A DNA stretch of 64,000 nucleotides from Pseudomonas sp. P5_109 (GTDB lineage: Bacteria > Pseudomonadota > Gammaproteobacteria > Pseudomonadales > Pseudomonadaceae). Shown here piece by piece: positions 18,123 to 28,209 of the stretch. The notes under the pieces were generated by a model. That model was not told the DNA's origin. It did not search any database and saw nothing but the letters and a program-made list of their open reading frames with translations. The position numbers and the translations under genes are program-made. Every line of letters starts with the position of its first letter. Within the stretch, counting starts at the first letter, position 1. Location: assembly GCF_034009455.1 (NCBI RefSeq), contig NZ_CP125380.1, forward strand, positions 5,283,501 to 5,347,500. Reading direction: 5' to 3'.

Positions 18123-18220
18123 CCCTTGTAGGAGCCGGCTTGCCGGCGATGGCGGCGTATCAGTCGAAATGGATGTCTTCTGTCACACCGCTATCACCGG
18201 CAAGCCGGCTCCTACAAGGG
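18123..18220. repeat. REP doublet (GTAGGAGCCGGC type)
   Basis: Two inverted copies of TTGTAGGAGCCGGCTTGCCG separated by about 55 bp, forming one large imperfect hairpin between the convergent ETF-QO and AraC genes. Confidence 0.9.
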
Positions 18221-18231
18221 TTGGCGGTGGG

Positions 18232-19122
18232 TCAGGCGGCGCGTTCTTCTCCCGGATTGCGCTCGAAGTAGCGCTTGTACTCGCGACTGAACTGCGACGT
18301 GCTCTGATACCCCACCCGGTGCGCCACTTGCGCCACACCCAGTCCCTCGCCCAGCAACAACTGCTGCGCCCTGAGCAAACGCAATCGCTTCAGATACTGC
18401 ACCGGCGACAACAAGGTGCTGCGCTTGAAATGCTCATGAAAGGTCGAGGCACTCATGTTCGCGCAACTGGCCAGGGTCTCGACGTTCAGCGGTTCGGTGT
18501 AATGCGCGTGCAGATGACTGAGCGACGCCGCGATCCGGGCGAACTGCCCCTGCTGCTCCACCAGCGCCCGCAATACATCCGCTTGCGGACCGCGCAATGC
18601 GACGAACAGCAACTCGCGCAAACGCGCTGGCCCCATGATCTGGCATTCCAGCGGATCGTGCAGGCAACGCAGCAGTCGCTCGACACAACCGCGCATGGCG
18701 TCGTCGAGTACTGCCGAGGTCATCGACTCAGGCGTTTGCGCCGGAATATGCCGCCCTGGCGCCAGGCCCATCGCCAATACCAGCTCGCCCAGCATCACCC
18801 GATCGATCGCGACCGATACCCCGAGCATCGGTCCATCCGGCGCGGCAAAGGTTTCACACTCGAACGGCACCGGCAGCGCCTGAATCAGGTAGTGACCTGC
18901 ACCATATTCCAGGGTGCGCGGCCCCAGGTACGCCAGTTTGCTGCCCTGGGCGATGATCACCAGGCTCGGCTCGTAGATCTGCGGCCCACGGGCCACATCG
19001 CAACTGGCCCGCAGAACCTGTACGCCCGGCAATCCAGTCGGGACGAAACCGTCGCGGGTGGACAGCGGCTCGATCAGCGAAACCAGCGTGGCATTGGCAT
19101 CAAGGTGACGGGTCAACTGCAT
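18232..19122 (-). CDS. AraC family transcriptional regulator
   Basis: A 296-residue protein. The N-terminal 180 or so residues are the AraC-type ligand-binding region found beside alcohol or aldehyde dehydrogenases. The C-terminal 100 residues hold two helix-turn-helix motifs (VETLASCANMSASTFHEHFK, then GVAQVAHRVGYQSTSQFSREY). It is divergent from the zinc alcohol dehydrogenase gene, with a 180-bp gap, and probably activates that gene in response to its substrate; this is inferred from position. No strong SD was seen (GTGAAG). Confidence 0.88.
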   Translation of the reverse strand: MQLTRHLDANATLVSLIEPLSTRDGFVPTGLPGVQVLRASCDVARGPQIYEPSLVIIAQGSKLAYLGPRTLEYGAGHYLIQALPVPFECETFAAPDGPMLGVSVAIDRVMLGELVLAMGLAPGRHIPAQTPESMTSAVLDDAMRGCVERLLRCLHDPLECQIMGPARLRELLFVALRGPQADVLRALVEQQGQFARIAASLSHLHAHYTEPLNVETLASCANMSASTFHEHFKRSTLLSPVQYLKRLRLLRAQQLLLGEGLGVAQVAHRVGYQSTSQFSREYKRYFERNPGEERAA

Positions 19123-19302
19123 TGAAAAAGCTTCACGGAAAAAGGGATGAAAACATCATCGCAGGTCTGATCGCCATTGCGATCAATCAAAGGCCGATGC
19201 CGGAGGAATAGGCATGACACCCGGAGGAATCGCCATGGTCGGTACGGGGGACGGCGCCCAGAATGCGCCACCTCACCTGTCACTGCTTTTGCGAGGTTCA
19301 CC

Positions 19303-20355
19303 ATGTACACCGCCATCGGATACGCCGCTCAGTCGGCTAGCACTCCCCTCGCCCCCGTGAAATTCGAACGTCGCAGCCCAAGGCCTGACGACGTTGCCAT
19401 CGAGATTCTCTACTGCGGCGTCTGCCATTCCGACATCCACCAGGCCCGCAACGAGTGGGGCATTGCCGTTTACCCGTTGATGCCTGGCCATGAAATCGTA
19501 GGCAAAGTTACCGCCGTCGGTGCAAACGTCACTAAACACAAAGTCGGCGATTTGGTCGGTGTTGGCTGCATGGTCGACTCGTGCCGCCGCTGCGAAGCTT
19601 GCCAGGCCGACCTGGAGCAATACTGCCTCGAAGGCCCGACCATGACCTACGCCACCCCGGACCGGGTCGACGGCAGCAACACCATGGGCGGCTACTCCGA
19701 CAGCATCGTGGTCAGTGAGCACTTTGTGGTGCGCATCCCGGAAAAACTGGCCCCGGCCAGCGCCGCGCCGATCCTGTGCGCCGGCATCACCACCTACTCA
19801 CCACTCAAGCACTACGGCGTGAAGGCCGGTGACAAGGTCGGGATTCTCGGCATGGGTGGCCTCGGTCACATGGGCATCAAGTTCGCCAAGGCCATGGGCG
19901 CCGAAGTGACGCTGTTCACCCGTTCGGCAAGCAAGGCCGAAGAGGCTCGCCGCCAGGGTGCGGACCATGTGGTCGTGTCCACCGATGACGCGCAGATGCA
20001 GGCCGCCGCCGGCCACTTCGATTTCCTGCTCGACACCATTCCGGTACAGCACGACCTCAACCCTTACCTCGATACGCTGCGATTCGACGGCGTGCATATT
20101 CTGGTGGGGTTGATCGAACCGGTGGAGCCGCCGGTGCATGCCGCCAAACTGGTATTGGGGCGTCGCGTGCTCGCCGGTTCGCTGATCGGCGGCATCGCCG
20201 AAACCCAGGAAGTGCTGGATTTCTGCGCCGAACACAACATCACCTGCGACATCGAGATGCTCGACATCCACCAGATCAACGAGGCTTACGCGCGCATGAT
20301 CGCCGGTGACGTGAAGTACCGCTTCGTCATCGACATGGCGACCCTCAAGGTTTAA
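19303..20355 (+). CDS. NAD(P)-dependent zinc alcohol dehydrogenase (YahK/cinnamyl-alcohol-dehydrogenase type)
   Basis: A 350-residue medium-chain dehydrogenase. The catalytic zinc ligands are C41 (GVCHSD) and H63-E64 (PGHE); the structural zinc cysteines are C94, C97, C100 and C108. The Rossmann motif is GILGMGGLGHMGIKFAKAMG. By family it reduces aldehydes to alcohols with broad specificity, like E. coli YahK. The start at 19303 matches the family N-terminus; an in-frame ATG at 19177 would add 42 unrelated residues across the promoter. It is divergent from the AraC gene and convergent with the IclR gene, whose stop it overlaps by 4 bp. Confidence 0.92.
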   Translation: MYTAIGYAAQSASTPLAPVKFERRSPRPDDVAIEILYCGVCHSDIHQARNEWGIAVYPLMPGHEIVGKVTAVGANVTKHKVGDLVGVGCMVDSCRRCEACQADLEQYCLEGPTMTYATPDRVDGSNTMGGYSDSIVVSEHFVVRIPEKLAPASAAPILCAGITTYSPLKHYGVKAGDKVGILGMGGLGHMGIKFAKAMGAEVTLFTRSASKAEEARRQGADHVVVSTDDAQMQAAAGHFDFLLDTIPVQHDLNPYLDTLRFDGVHILVGLIEPVEPPVHAAKLVLGRRVLAGSLIGGIAETQEVLDFCAEHNITCDIEMLDIHQINEAYARMIAGDVKYRFVIDMATLKV

Positions 20356-21155
20356 ACCTTGAGGCCAAGCTCCGCCGACAGCCGGGCCGTGACCCCTTTG
20401 ATCAGGGGAATCAGCTCGGCCATTTTTTCCAGCGGCATGTAGGGCACGGTGCTGGCGATGCTGATGCCAGCGACGATGCGCTTGCTGGCATCGCGGATCG
20501 GCGCCGCCACGCAACGGATCGACGGTTCGTTGTCTTCCAGGTCGAAGGCATAACCGCCAGCTACGTACTCGACCATGCGCTGCTCGAACTGCTCCCAGGA
20601 TTGCTCCGGGTGCTGCGGCCAGAACTGGTTTTTGCCACCCACCGGCAGGCTGACTTCGTACAGGCGCTGCCACTCTTGCGGCGAATCATCGAGCATCAGC
20701 GCCTTGCCGATGCCGGTGCGCGCCAATGGCATGCGATGGCCAACCCGCGAACGCATTTCCGGGCCATTGCGCCCCGGGTTCTTGTGCAGGTACAGCACTT
20801 CGTCGCCCTCACGAATCGCCAGGTGAATGGTGTCGCCGGTCAACGCCGACAACTCATCCAGATACGGCCCGGCCAGGGTCACCAAGGGCAACTCTTCACG
20901 GGCCTGAAAGCCCAGCTCAATCAGTTTCGGCCCCAACAGATAACCGACTTGCGGCACCACCCGCAGATAACGCTCCTCCACCAGGCAACTGGCCAGGCGA
21001 TGGGTGGTGCTGCGCGTGGTGCCGATCAGCCGGGCGATTTCCTTGAGATCGCGGGCACCGCTGGCCACGGCATGAACCACACCCAACCCGCGAAGCAGGG
21101 TCTGGGTGCCGGTCGGTGCGGCGTCCTTGGCGATTTTTGGGGCGTCTTCCTGCAT
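20352..21155 (-). CDS. IclR family transcriptional regulator, galactonate operon
   Basis: A 267-residue protein with an N-terminal winged helix (about 20-80, KEIARLIGTTRSTTHRLASCL) and a C-terminal IclR effector domain (DEVLYLHKNPGRNG, LARTGIGKALML, GIRCVAAPIRDAS type blocks). It is the last gene of the leftward dgo cluster, 60 bp after the transporter gene. It may control the cluster, but a FadR-type regulator encoded beside the galactose genes is a competing candidate, because E. coli DgoR is of that family. SD AAAGGCTGG. Confidence 0.88.
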   Translation of the reverse strand: MQEDAPKIAKDAAPTGTQTLLRGLGVVHAVASGARDLKEIARLIGTTRSTTHRLASCLVEERYLRVVPQVGYLLGPKLIELGFQAREELPLVTLAGPYLDELSALTGDTIHLAIREGDEVLYLHKNPGRNGPEMRSRVGHRMPLARTGIGKALMLDDSPQEWQRLYEVSLPVGGKNQFWPQHPEQSWEQFEQRMVEYVAGGYAFDLEDNEPSIRCVAAPIRDASKRIVAGISIASTVPYMPLEKMAELIPLIKGVTARLSAELGLKV

Positions 21156-21215
21156 ATCCAGCCTTTACCGTTGTGCGAGTGAACGGGCGGCATTATGGTC
21201 GCCCGCGTGCCACGA

Positions 21216-22526
21216 CTACAACTTGATACGCTCGACCTTGCCCACCAGCAGGATGTAGGACAGCGCGCCAATCAACGCCAATACCGAGATGTAGGTGATC
21301 GCCGGGGCAAAGGAATCACCTGTCGCGAGGAAACCGATCACGATAGGCGTGGCGATCGCCGACAGGTTGCCGATGAAGTTGAACACCCCGCCGGTCAGCC
21401 CGAGCAGGCGCGCCGGAGCCAGGGTCGACACCAGCGACCAGGTGATCGAAGCCAGGCCGTTGCCGAAAAACGCCAGCGCGAGGAAGGCAATCACCAGCGG
21501 TGTCGACTCAACGAAGTTGGCGCCGATGATCGAGGTGGAAATCAGCAAGCCGCTGATGATCGGCAACTTGCGGGCGAAACCTACCGTGCAGCCGCGACGG
21601 ATCAAAAAGTCCGAGAAGAACCCGGAACACAGCACACCGACAAACGCGGCGAGAAACGGCAGCGATGCCAACAGCCCGGACTTGATGAAGTCCATGCCGC
21701 GATATTTCACCAGGTAAGTCGGGAACCAGGTCAGGAAAAACCACAACGTCGAGTTGAGGCAGAACTGCCCGAGGTAGATACCCCAGAGCTTGCGCTTGGT
21801 CAGGACAATGCCAAGGTCGGTCCAGCTGAATTTGGCTTTGACCTTGGCCTGCTCGGCCTGGATATCCACCAACCCGCCGCCCTCGCGGATCAAGTCGATT
21901 TCCGCGTCATTGGCGCCTTTGAAATCCCGCGGCTCGCGATACACCGCGTACCAGATCAGCGCCCACACAATGCCCACCGAACCCGTGGCAACGAACACCA
22001 TATGCCAGCCGAATTCGTGCTGCAGCCAGGCCAGCACCGGCGTCAGGAAAGCCAAGCCGACGAATTGCCCGGAGGTGTAGAAACCGATGGCCGTGGCGCG
22101 CTCGCGCTCGGGGAACCAAGTAGTGACCACGCGACTGTTGATCGGGTACGCCGGCGCTTCCAGGGCACCGACCGCCATGCGCAGCACGAACAGTGCGATG
22201 AAACTGGCAGCGAAGCCGAGCATCACCGTGGCCACCGACCACAGCAGCAAGGCGACGCTATACAGGATCCGTGGCGGCACGCGGTCCACCAACCAACCGC
22301 CGGGGATCTGCATGGCGGCGTAGGTCCAGCCGAATGCGGAGAAAATCAGACCGACATGGATCGGATCGATGCCCAGGTCGCTGGTCAGCGCCGGCGCAGC
22401 AATCGACAGGTTGCTGCGATCCAGATAGTTGATCACCACCGTGATGAACAACAGCACCATGATGAAAAAACGCTTACGGCTGGGCGTCACCAACGACGCC
22501 TGCCCGGTGAGGGTTTGCGGTTGCAT
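21216..22526 (-). CDS. dgoT: MFS transporter, D-galactonate/hexuronate type
   Basis: A 436-residue major-facilitator protein with 12 predicted helices. The N-terminus carries the anion:cation symporter signature VVINYLDRSNLSIAAPAL, and the loop between helices 6 and 7 is hydrophilic (about 195-235). The family (ACS; GudP, ExuT, DgoT) imports sugar acids with protons. Its place with dgoD, dgoA and dgoK makes D-galactonate the expected substrate. A REP doublet separates it from dgoD upstream, which could lower its expression relative to dgoKAD. Confidence 0.85.
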   Translation of the reverse strand: MQPQTLTGQASLVTPSRKRFFIMVLLFITVVINYLDRSNLSIAAPALTSDLGIDPIHVGLIFSAFGWTYAAMQIPGGWLVDRVPPRILYSVALLLWSVATVMLGFAASFIALFVLRMAVGALEAPAYPINSRVVTTWFPERERATAIGFYTSGQFVGLAFLTPVLAWLQHEFGWHMVFVATGSVGIVWALIWYAVYREPRDFKGANDAEIDLIREGGGLVDIQAEQAKVKAKFSWTDLGIVLTKRKLWGIYLGQFCLNSTLWFFLTWFPTYLVKYRGMDFIKSGLLASLPFLAAFVGVLCSGFFSDFLIRRGCTVGFARKLPIISGLLISTSIIGANFVESTPLVIAFLALAFFGNGLASITWSLVSTLAPARLLGLTGGVFNFIGNLSAIATPIVIGFLATGDSFAPAITYISVLALIGALSYILLVGKVERIKL

Positions 22527-22577
22527 GAGGGGTGCCTCTTCTTATGTTTATTGAGGTCGTTCCAAGACTGGCGCTAA

Positions 22578-22674
22578 CCCTGTAGGAGCCGGCTTGCTGG
22601 CGATAGCGGTGTGTCAGGCACCATCAATATTGAATGATGTGCCGCTATCGCCAGCAAGCCGGCTCCTACAAGGG
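22578..22674. repeat. REP doublet inside the dgo operon
   Basis: Two inverted TGTAGGAGCCGGCTTGCTGG units with inner GCGATAGCG/CGCTATCGC arms. It lies between dgoD and dgoT on the same transcript, where it can form a stable RNA hairpin. Confidence 0.9.
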
Positions 22675-22697
22675 ATCTGTGGTGGGTTAGAGATCAC

Positions 22698-23846
<1,149 letters not shown>

Positions 23847-23894
23847 CTTTTGGCTCTCTTATTAGATGCAGCGCGCTCGGCGCTCAAAGAAGTC

Positions 23895-24515
23895 TTAGCG
23901 AAGGGCTTTCCAGGCAGCGACGTAGACCTTGGCATTGGCCGCCACTTGCAGAGGGGTCATGCCCGGTTTGAACAGACCGGAGCCGAGGCCGAAACCTTTG
24001 ACGCCAGCGTCGATGAACGACTGCATGTTGTCCGGTGTGATACCGCCGACCGGCGCCAGAATGGTTCCGGCAGGCAATACGGCGAGCCAGGCTTTGACGA
24101 CTGCCGGGCCCATCTGCTCGGCAGGGAACAGCTTCAGCACATCCGCGCCTTCAGCCAGCGCGGCAAAAGCCTCGGTCGGTGTAGCGACACCTGGCGACAG
24201 GTAAAGCCCCGCCGCTTTCGCTGCGCGCAGGACTTTCGGATCGCTGTGGGGCATGACAATCACCTGGCCGCCCGCGGCTTTCACCTGCTCGACCTGTTCC
24301 GGCGTCAACACCGTGCCGGCACCGATCAGGCAATCGGCAGGCAAGGTACTGCGCAGGATGCGGATACTTTCGTACGGCTCAGGGGAATTGAGCGGCACTT
24401 CAATGACGCGAAATCCGGCGGCGTACAGGACTTCGCCAATGGCGGCGGCCTCCTGTGGACGCAGGCCGCGCAGGATCGCGATCAGGCCGTTTTGCGCCAG
24501 CGCTTGTTTGAGCAT
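23895..24515 (-). CDS. dgoA: 2-dehydro-3-deoxy-6-phosphogalactonate aldolase
   Basis: A 206-residue class I aldolase of the KDPG/KDPGal type. It has the catalytic Glu in RVIEVPLNSP, GAGTVLTPEQV, the Schiff-base Lys in DVLKLFPAEQMGP, and the phosphate-binding GGITPDN. It cleaves KDPGal to pyruvate and glyceraldehyde 3-phosphate. It is 19 bp after dgoK, and here it is a stand-alone aldolase, separate from dgoD. Confidence 0.95.
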   Translation of the reverse strand: MLKQALAQNGLIAILRGLRPQEAAAIGEVLYAAGFRVIEVPLNSPEPYESIRILRSTLPADCLIGAGTVLTPEQVEQVKAAGGQVIVMPHSDPKVLRAAKAAGLYLSPGVATPTEAFAALAEGADVLKLFPAEQMGPAVVKAWLAVLPAGTILAPVGGITPDNMQSFIDAGVKGFGLGSGLFKPGMTPLQVAANAKVYVAAWKALR

Positions 24516-24534
24516 GTCAGGTCTCCAGGCAGGT

Positions 24535-25527
24535 TTAACGGGATGCGGTGGACGTGACCAGGCCGGCAGCGAGCGCCAGTTGCCACAATCCGCGTTCGGT
24601 GGCCTGTTCGGCCAGGGTTACCCGGGCAAAACCGCAGGCATCGAGCGCGCGGCTGTAGCGGGCACAGAGTTGGGTATTACCGATGAGGATGATCGACGGC
24701 AGATGCACGCTGTTGCGGCGGCGTCGCTGCACGCAAGCCAGGGCCGCCAACTCGTGGCCGATCAGCAGGCCGGAGAGGTAGTCCGCCTGGGCGGTGGCGC
24801 TCAATTCGCCGGTCAGCCCCAAGCTGCGGGCGCTGAACAGGGTCGACAGCGGGCCGGTTTCGCCGTCCGCCGACAACGCGACCTGCACACCGCGATCAAA
24901 TGCGTCGCCATCGAAGGACCCACCACGCTGTTGGGTGCGCCCGAGAATGCTGTGCTCGCTGAGCACGGCGAACACTTCGCCGGTCATGAACGTATCGAAA
25001 TGCACGATGCAACCGTCGGCCACTTCCACCCATTTCGAATGGCTGCCCGGTAGGCCGATCAGCAGATCAGCGCCCGCCCCGCCCGCCAGGTTTTGCAGTA
25101 CACCGAGCACCTGGGTTTCTTCGCCGCGCATCACGTTCGGCAAACGCGAACGCTGGATAACGCCGGGCACAATGTGCACATCGACACCGCGCACGCTGCG
25201 CACGGTTTGCAAGGAAGTACCGAGAGTGGCGACGTTTGCCGGCGTGTCGCGGTAAGCAGCTTCGCACCAGCCCTGGGCGCTGCCGACCATGCCGCAGGCA
25301 ATCACCGGCAATTGCGGCTGCGCATCGAGCCAGTCGCCGCACGCCTCATCGAAGGCCAGTTCGAAACCATCGGTGCATTCGCGGCCGCCAATGATTCGCG
25401 GCGCCTTCGGCAGCTGCATGATCCCCGACGACAGCGATCGCTGTTCGAGCACTTGCCCGCCTTCAGCCAGTTTGTAAGCACGTAATGAGGTTGTCCCCCA
25501 GTCGAGCGCGATCAATTGCGCCTGCAT
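24535..25527 (-). CDS. dgoK: 2-dehydro-3-deoxygalactonokinase
   Basis: A 330-residue sugar kinase of the DgoK family. It has LIALDWGTTSLRAYKL at the N-terminus, PVIACGMVGSAQGW, GLPGSHSKWVEV, and a C-terminal ASKP-like region. It phosphorylates 2-keto-3-deoxygalactonate at C6. The start at 25527 fits the family and has AGGTGAAG upstream; the open frame continues to 25596 but across the promoter. It is the first gene of the dgo operon. Confidence 0.93.
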   Translation of the reverse strand: MQAQLIALDWGTTSLRAYKLAEGGQVLEQRSLSSGIMQLPKAPRIIGGRECTDGFELAFDEACGDWLDAQPQLPVIACGMVGSAQGWCEAAYRDTPANVATLGTSLQTVRSVRGVDVHIVPGVIQRSRLPNVMRGEETQVLGVLQNLAGGAGADLLIGLPGSHSKWVEVADGCIVHFDTFMTGEVFAVLSEHSILGRTQQRGGSFDGDAFDRGVQVALSADGETGPLSTLFSARSLGLTGELSATAQADYLSGLLIGHELAALACVQRRRRNSVHLPSIILIGNTQLCARYSRALDACGFARVTLAEQATERGLWQLALAAGLVTSTASR

Positions 25528-25566
25528 CGCTTCACCTGTTTTGGTTTTTGGCAGTGAGTGAGCTGG

Positions 25567-25622
25567 ACTATAAACCTGGGCAGGGGAAAATCTCAATATA
25601 TAAATATCAATCCCATATTATG
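25567..25622 (-). promoter_or_regulatory. dgoK operon promoter and operator, twin of the element at 37514-37571
   Basis: On the minus strand: TTGAGA (25591-25596), 18-bp spacer, TATAGT (25567-25572), then AGGTGAAGCGATG of dgoK. An AT-rich core abuts the -35 box (AATATGGGAT, N7, TATATATTGAGA), flanked by TCTCA/TGAGA half-sites. The same promoter, core and SD recur upstream of the SDR gene at about 37.5 kb, which points to one regulator for both operons. Confidence 0.7.
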
Positions 25623-25632
25623 AGACATCACA

Positions 25633-25665
25633 AAAAAATCGCAGCTCGAAGGCTGCGATTTTTTA
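25633..25665. terminator. Bidirectional terminator after the GNAT gene
   Basis: AATCGCAGC/GCTGCGATT stem (25637-25645 and 25652-25660) with an A7 run on the left and TTTTT on the right. It isolates the GNAT gene from the dgo promoter. Confidence 0.9.
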
Positions 25666-25677
25666 AACGCGATCAGT

Positions 25678-26160
25678 TCAGTTGCCCGCGGCGAAATCCC
25701 GCAGCACCGCGCCATCCATCCGATAACGAACCCACTCCTCCTGCGGCTGCGCCCCCAGGGACTTGTAGAAGTCGATGGCCGGCGTATTCCACTCCAGCAC
25801 GCTCCACTCGAAACGGCCGCAGTCGTTGGCGCAGGCGATTTTCGCCAGATGCCGCAGCAGGGTCTTGCCCGCACCGCCGCCGCGCTGTTCCGGGGTGATG
25901 TACAGGTCTTCGAGGTACAGGCAATTGCTACCCAGCCAGGTGGAATAGCTGAAGAAGAACACCGCGAAACCGATGGGTGCACCCTCGCGCAGGCAGATCA
26001 GGCCATGGGCGGTGGCGCCTTCGCTGAACAGGCTGCGCTCGATGTCGGCAACGCTGGCGATGACTTCATGGCGGGCACGTTCGTAGTCGGCCAGTTCAGT
26101 GATGAACGCGAGGATTTGCGGTGCGTCACTGGGGGTCGCCGGGCGGATTTCGATCGTCAT
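25678..26160 (-). CDS. GNAT family N-acetyltransferase
   Basis: A 160-residue acetyltransferase of the diamine/thialysine type. It starts MTIEIRPATPSDAPQILAFI and has the acetyl-CoA loop ITPEQRGGGAGKTLLRHLAKIA (Q-R-G-G-G-A-G) and WSVLEWNTPAIDFYKSLGAQP. The substrate could be a polyamine or lysine analogue, judging from similarity to the spermidine/thialysine acetyltransferase group, but this is not certain. It is a single gene with its own terminator. Confidence 0.88.
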   Translation of the reverse strand: MTIEIRPATPSDAPQILAFITELADYERARHEVIASVADIERSLFSEGATAHGLICLREGAPIGFAVFFFSYSTWLGSNCLYLEDLYITPEQRGGGAGKTLLRHLAKIACANDCGRFEWSVLEWNTPAIDFYKSLGAQPQEEWVRYRMDGAVLRDFAAGN

Positions 26161-26210
26161 GGACGTGCCTTGTCAAAAGTGGAAAACGCCATACTAAGTC
26201 GGCGCGGTAC

Positions 26211-26381
26211 TTGTGGCGAGGGGGCTTGCCTGTGGTGAGGGGGTTTGCCTGTGGCGAGGGGGCTTGCCCCCGTTGGCCTGCGAAGCAGGCCCTTTCTCAG
26301 CGATTGCGTTACACCAGAAAGACTCCAGTGTTTTTATTGGGGTTGCTGCGCAACCCAACGGGGGCAAGCCCCCTCGCCACA
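26211..26381. repeat. REP cluster (GTGGCGAGGGGGCTTGCC type)
   Basis: Three direct imperfect copies of TGTGGCGAGGGGGCTTGCC at 26212-26270 face one inverted copy at about 26360-26381. It is a different REP family from those near 18.1 and 22.6 kb, and it shows local tandem expansion. Confidence 0.85.
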
Positions 26382-26511
26382 AAAGCGCTCTTATGGCAGA
26401 TCGTTACTCCGGCAGGCACTAACCCTGGCATCGATAACCTCGAACCTAACATTCGCGCGCTGCATGGTTAGATAGCAACGCTGCTCATTTATCCGGTCAA
26501 GGAACCGCGTC

Positions 26512-27717
26512 ATGTCTACCGCGACACCCCCTGTTTCAAGCAGGTTGTTCGGCCTGTTTTGCCTCGCCAGTTACCTGTTGTCGTTGTCCTATGGCTCGAC
26601 TTTTTTGCTGTCGCTGTTGATCAGCTCACGCGGTGGCAACGAGCACGACGCCGGCAGTGTGATTTCGGCGGCGATGCTCAGCACCTTTGCGGCGGTGATC
26701 GTTTCCGGCCATTTGTCCGACTTGCTCGGTGCCGCCCGATCCGTGGCGTTGTTCGGTGTATTGCTGGTGGCGGCCAGCCTGGGTTTCGCCCTGACGCCGG
26801 GTTTCGGCCAGCTGTTGTTGTTTTTCGGCCTGCTGCTGGGCCTGGGCTGGGGCGTGTTCTACACGCTTGGGCCGATCATCGTGGCGAGCCTGGTGACGCC
26901 CGCACAACGCGCCAAGTACTTCGCCCTGCTGTCGGGCAGCATGATGACCGGGATCGGCAGCGGCCCCTTGCTCGGTCGCGCGGCGAGCGCCCTTGGTTAT
27001 CCGGTGACCGCTGCGTTTTATCTGGCCGCGCTGGCCAGCCTGATCGGTGTGCTGCTGTTCTGGCGCCTGGATCGGCAGTTGAAACAGGCGAACACCCAAT
27101 CAACCAGCGTGTCGCGGATTTCCTGGCGCGCAGCAGGTCAGGTCCTGTCGTCCCGGGCCATTTTCCCGATCATCATGGTCGGTCTAGGCGGCTGCGTGTT
27201 CGGCGGCCTGTCGAGCTTTCAAACCAGTTACGCGGCGGCGCGCTCACTCGACTATTCGTTGTTCTTCCTCGGTTTCATGAGCGCGGCGATCAGCGGCCGC
27301 ATGCTGGTTGCCGGGTTCGTGGTCAAGCGCGATCCATTGCGCGCCTCGTGCCTGCTTTCGGGGCTGATGCTGGCATCGATCGTGATGTTCGGTTTTGTCG
27401 TCGACAGCAGCGTCAGCTACGTCCTCGCGGCGGTGATGCTCGGGATCGGTTACGGCCTGACTTACTCGGTGATCAACGGCCTGGCCGCCAATGAAGCGCC
27501 GAACGGCACCACCGCGCAATCCTTGCTGCTGTTCAGCCTGTCGTACTTCATCGGCGTGTTCGGCTTCCCATTGCTGGCCGGGAAAATCATCGTCGAGCAA
27601 GGCATGGCCACACTGTTGCTCACGATGTTGGCGGTTGCCTCGTTCAACTGGCTGATCACCGTGGGTCGGTTGATCTGGCGTCGGGTGACCACGACCAAGG
27701 CGCTGCAGCAAGCCTGA
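26512..27717 (+). CDS. MFS transporter
   Basis: A 401-residue, 12-helix major-facilitator protein. The first helices read LFGLFCLASYLLSLSYGSTFLLSLL; the helix 2-3 loop has the conserved GHLSDLLGA. It resembles the YfcJ/YhhS group of exporters with loose specificity. No adjacent enzyme suggests a substrate. SD AAGGAACC precedes the ATG. It is followed after 81 bp by a small secreted-protein gene on the same strand. Confidence 0.85.
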   Translation: MSTATPPVSSRLFGLFCLASYLLSLSYGSTFLLSLLISSRGGNEHDAGSVISAAMLSTFAAVIVSGHLSDLLGAARSVALFGVLLVAASLGFALTPGFGQLLLFFGLLLGLGWGVFYTLGPIIVASLVTPAQRAKYFALLSGSMMTGIGSGPLLGRAASALGYPVTAAFYLAALASLIGVLLFWRLDRQLKQANTQSTSVSRISWRAAGQVLSSRAIFPIIMVGLGGCVFGGLSSFQTSYAAARSLDYSLFFLGFMSAAISGRMLVAGFVVKRDPLRASCLLSGLMLASIVMFGFVVDSSVSYVLAAVMLGIGYGLTYSVINGLAANEAPNGTTAQSLLLFSLSYFIGVFGFPLLAGKIIVEQGMATLLLTMLAVASFNWLITVGRLIWRRVTTTKALQQA

Positions 27718-27798
27718 GCCGTTCGTCGCGAATAATGCACCCATCCGGACCGAGGACGGACTAATCAGGTAAGGACTCTACTCGTTGGAGACAACACC

Positions 27799-28122
27799 AT
27801 GATCCTGTCCAGGTTGACCGCCCTCGCCCTCACTGCTCTGCTGTCCTCTGCCGCGTTCGCCGGGACCATCGGCTCGAGCACCGGCCCGACCAACCCGGTG
27901 GAAAAGCCCAGGGCCCCCGCCATTCAGAGTGCCCCCGGGATGAACACCGACGGCACCACGATCGATCAAAACCTCCCCCCCTCCACCGGCACCGATCCAC
28001 GCACCCAGGGCAATGACATGGGACGTCAGGGCGGGACGAATCTGCCTGACAGCAAAACCCCCAGCAGCGGCGGCCTCGGCTCAAGCACCACCGAGGACAA
28101 GGAAAGCCATATGCGCGAATAG
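27799..28122 (+). CDS. Hypothetical secreted Gly/Ser/Thr/Pro-rich protein
   Basis: A 107-residue protein with a clean signal peptide (MILSRLTALALTALLSSAAFA). A low-complexity, probably disordered mature part rich in Gly, Ser, Thr, Pro and Asn follows, ending in a charged tail. No domain is recognised. SD TTGGAG lies before the ATG. It could be periplasmic or released. Confidence 0.7.
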   Translation: MILSRLTALALTALLSSAAFAGTIGSSTGPTNPVEKPRAPAIQSAPGMNTDGTTIDQNLPPSTGTDPRTQGNDMGRQGGTNLPDSKTPSSGGLGSSTTEDKESHMRE

Positions 28123-28171
28123 TGAACCCGGGGAAAACCGCATGCCTCGCCAAGATCTGTGCCAAACGCAG

Positions 28172-28205
28172 CCCCCTGCAGGAGCGAGCTTGCTCGCGAT
28201 GGCGG
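28172..28205. repeat. Single REP unit
   Basis: One copy of GCAGGAGCGAGCTTGCTCGC followed by GATGGCGGC, 5 bp before the end of the PfkB kinase gene. It has no inverted partner, so it is a singlet of the 14.0-kb REP family. Confidence 0.75.
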
Positions 28206-28209
28206 CAGA

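Noticed and set aside
19177..19302. Upstream ATG extension of the alcohol dehydrogenase
   Set aside because: The extra 42 residues are not family-like and cross the likely promoter; the family start is MYTAIGYAA at 19303.
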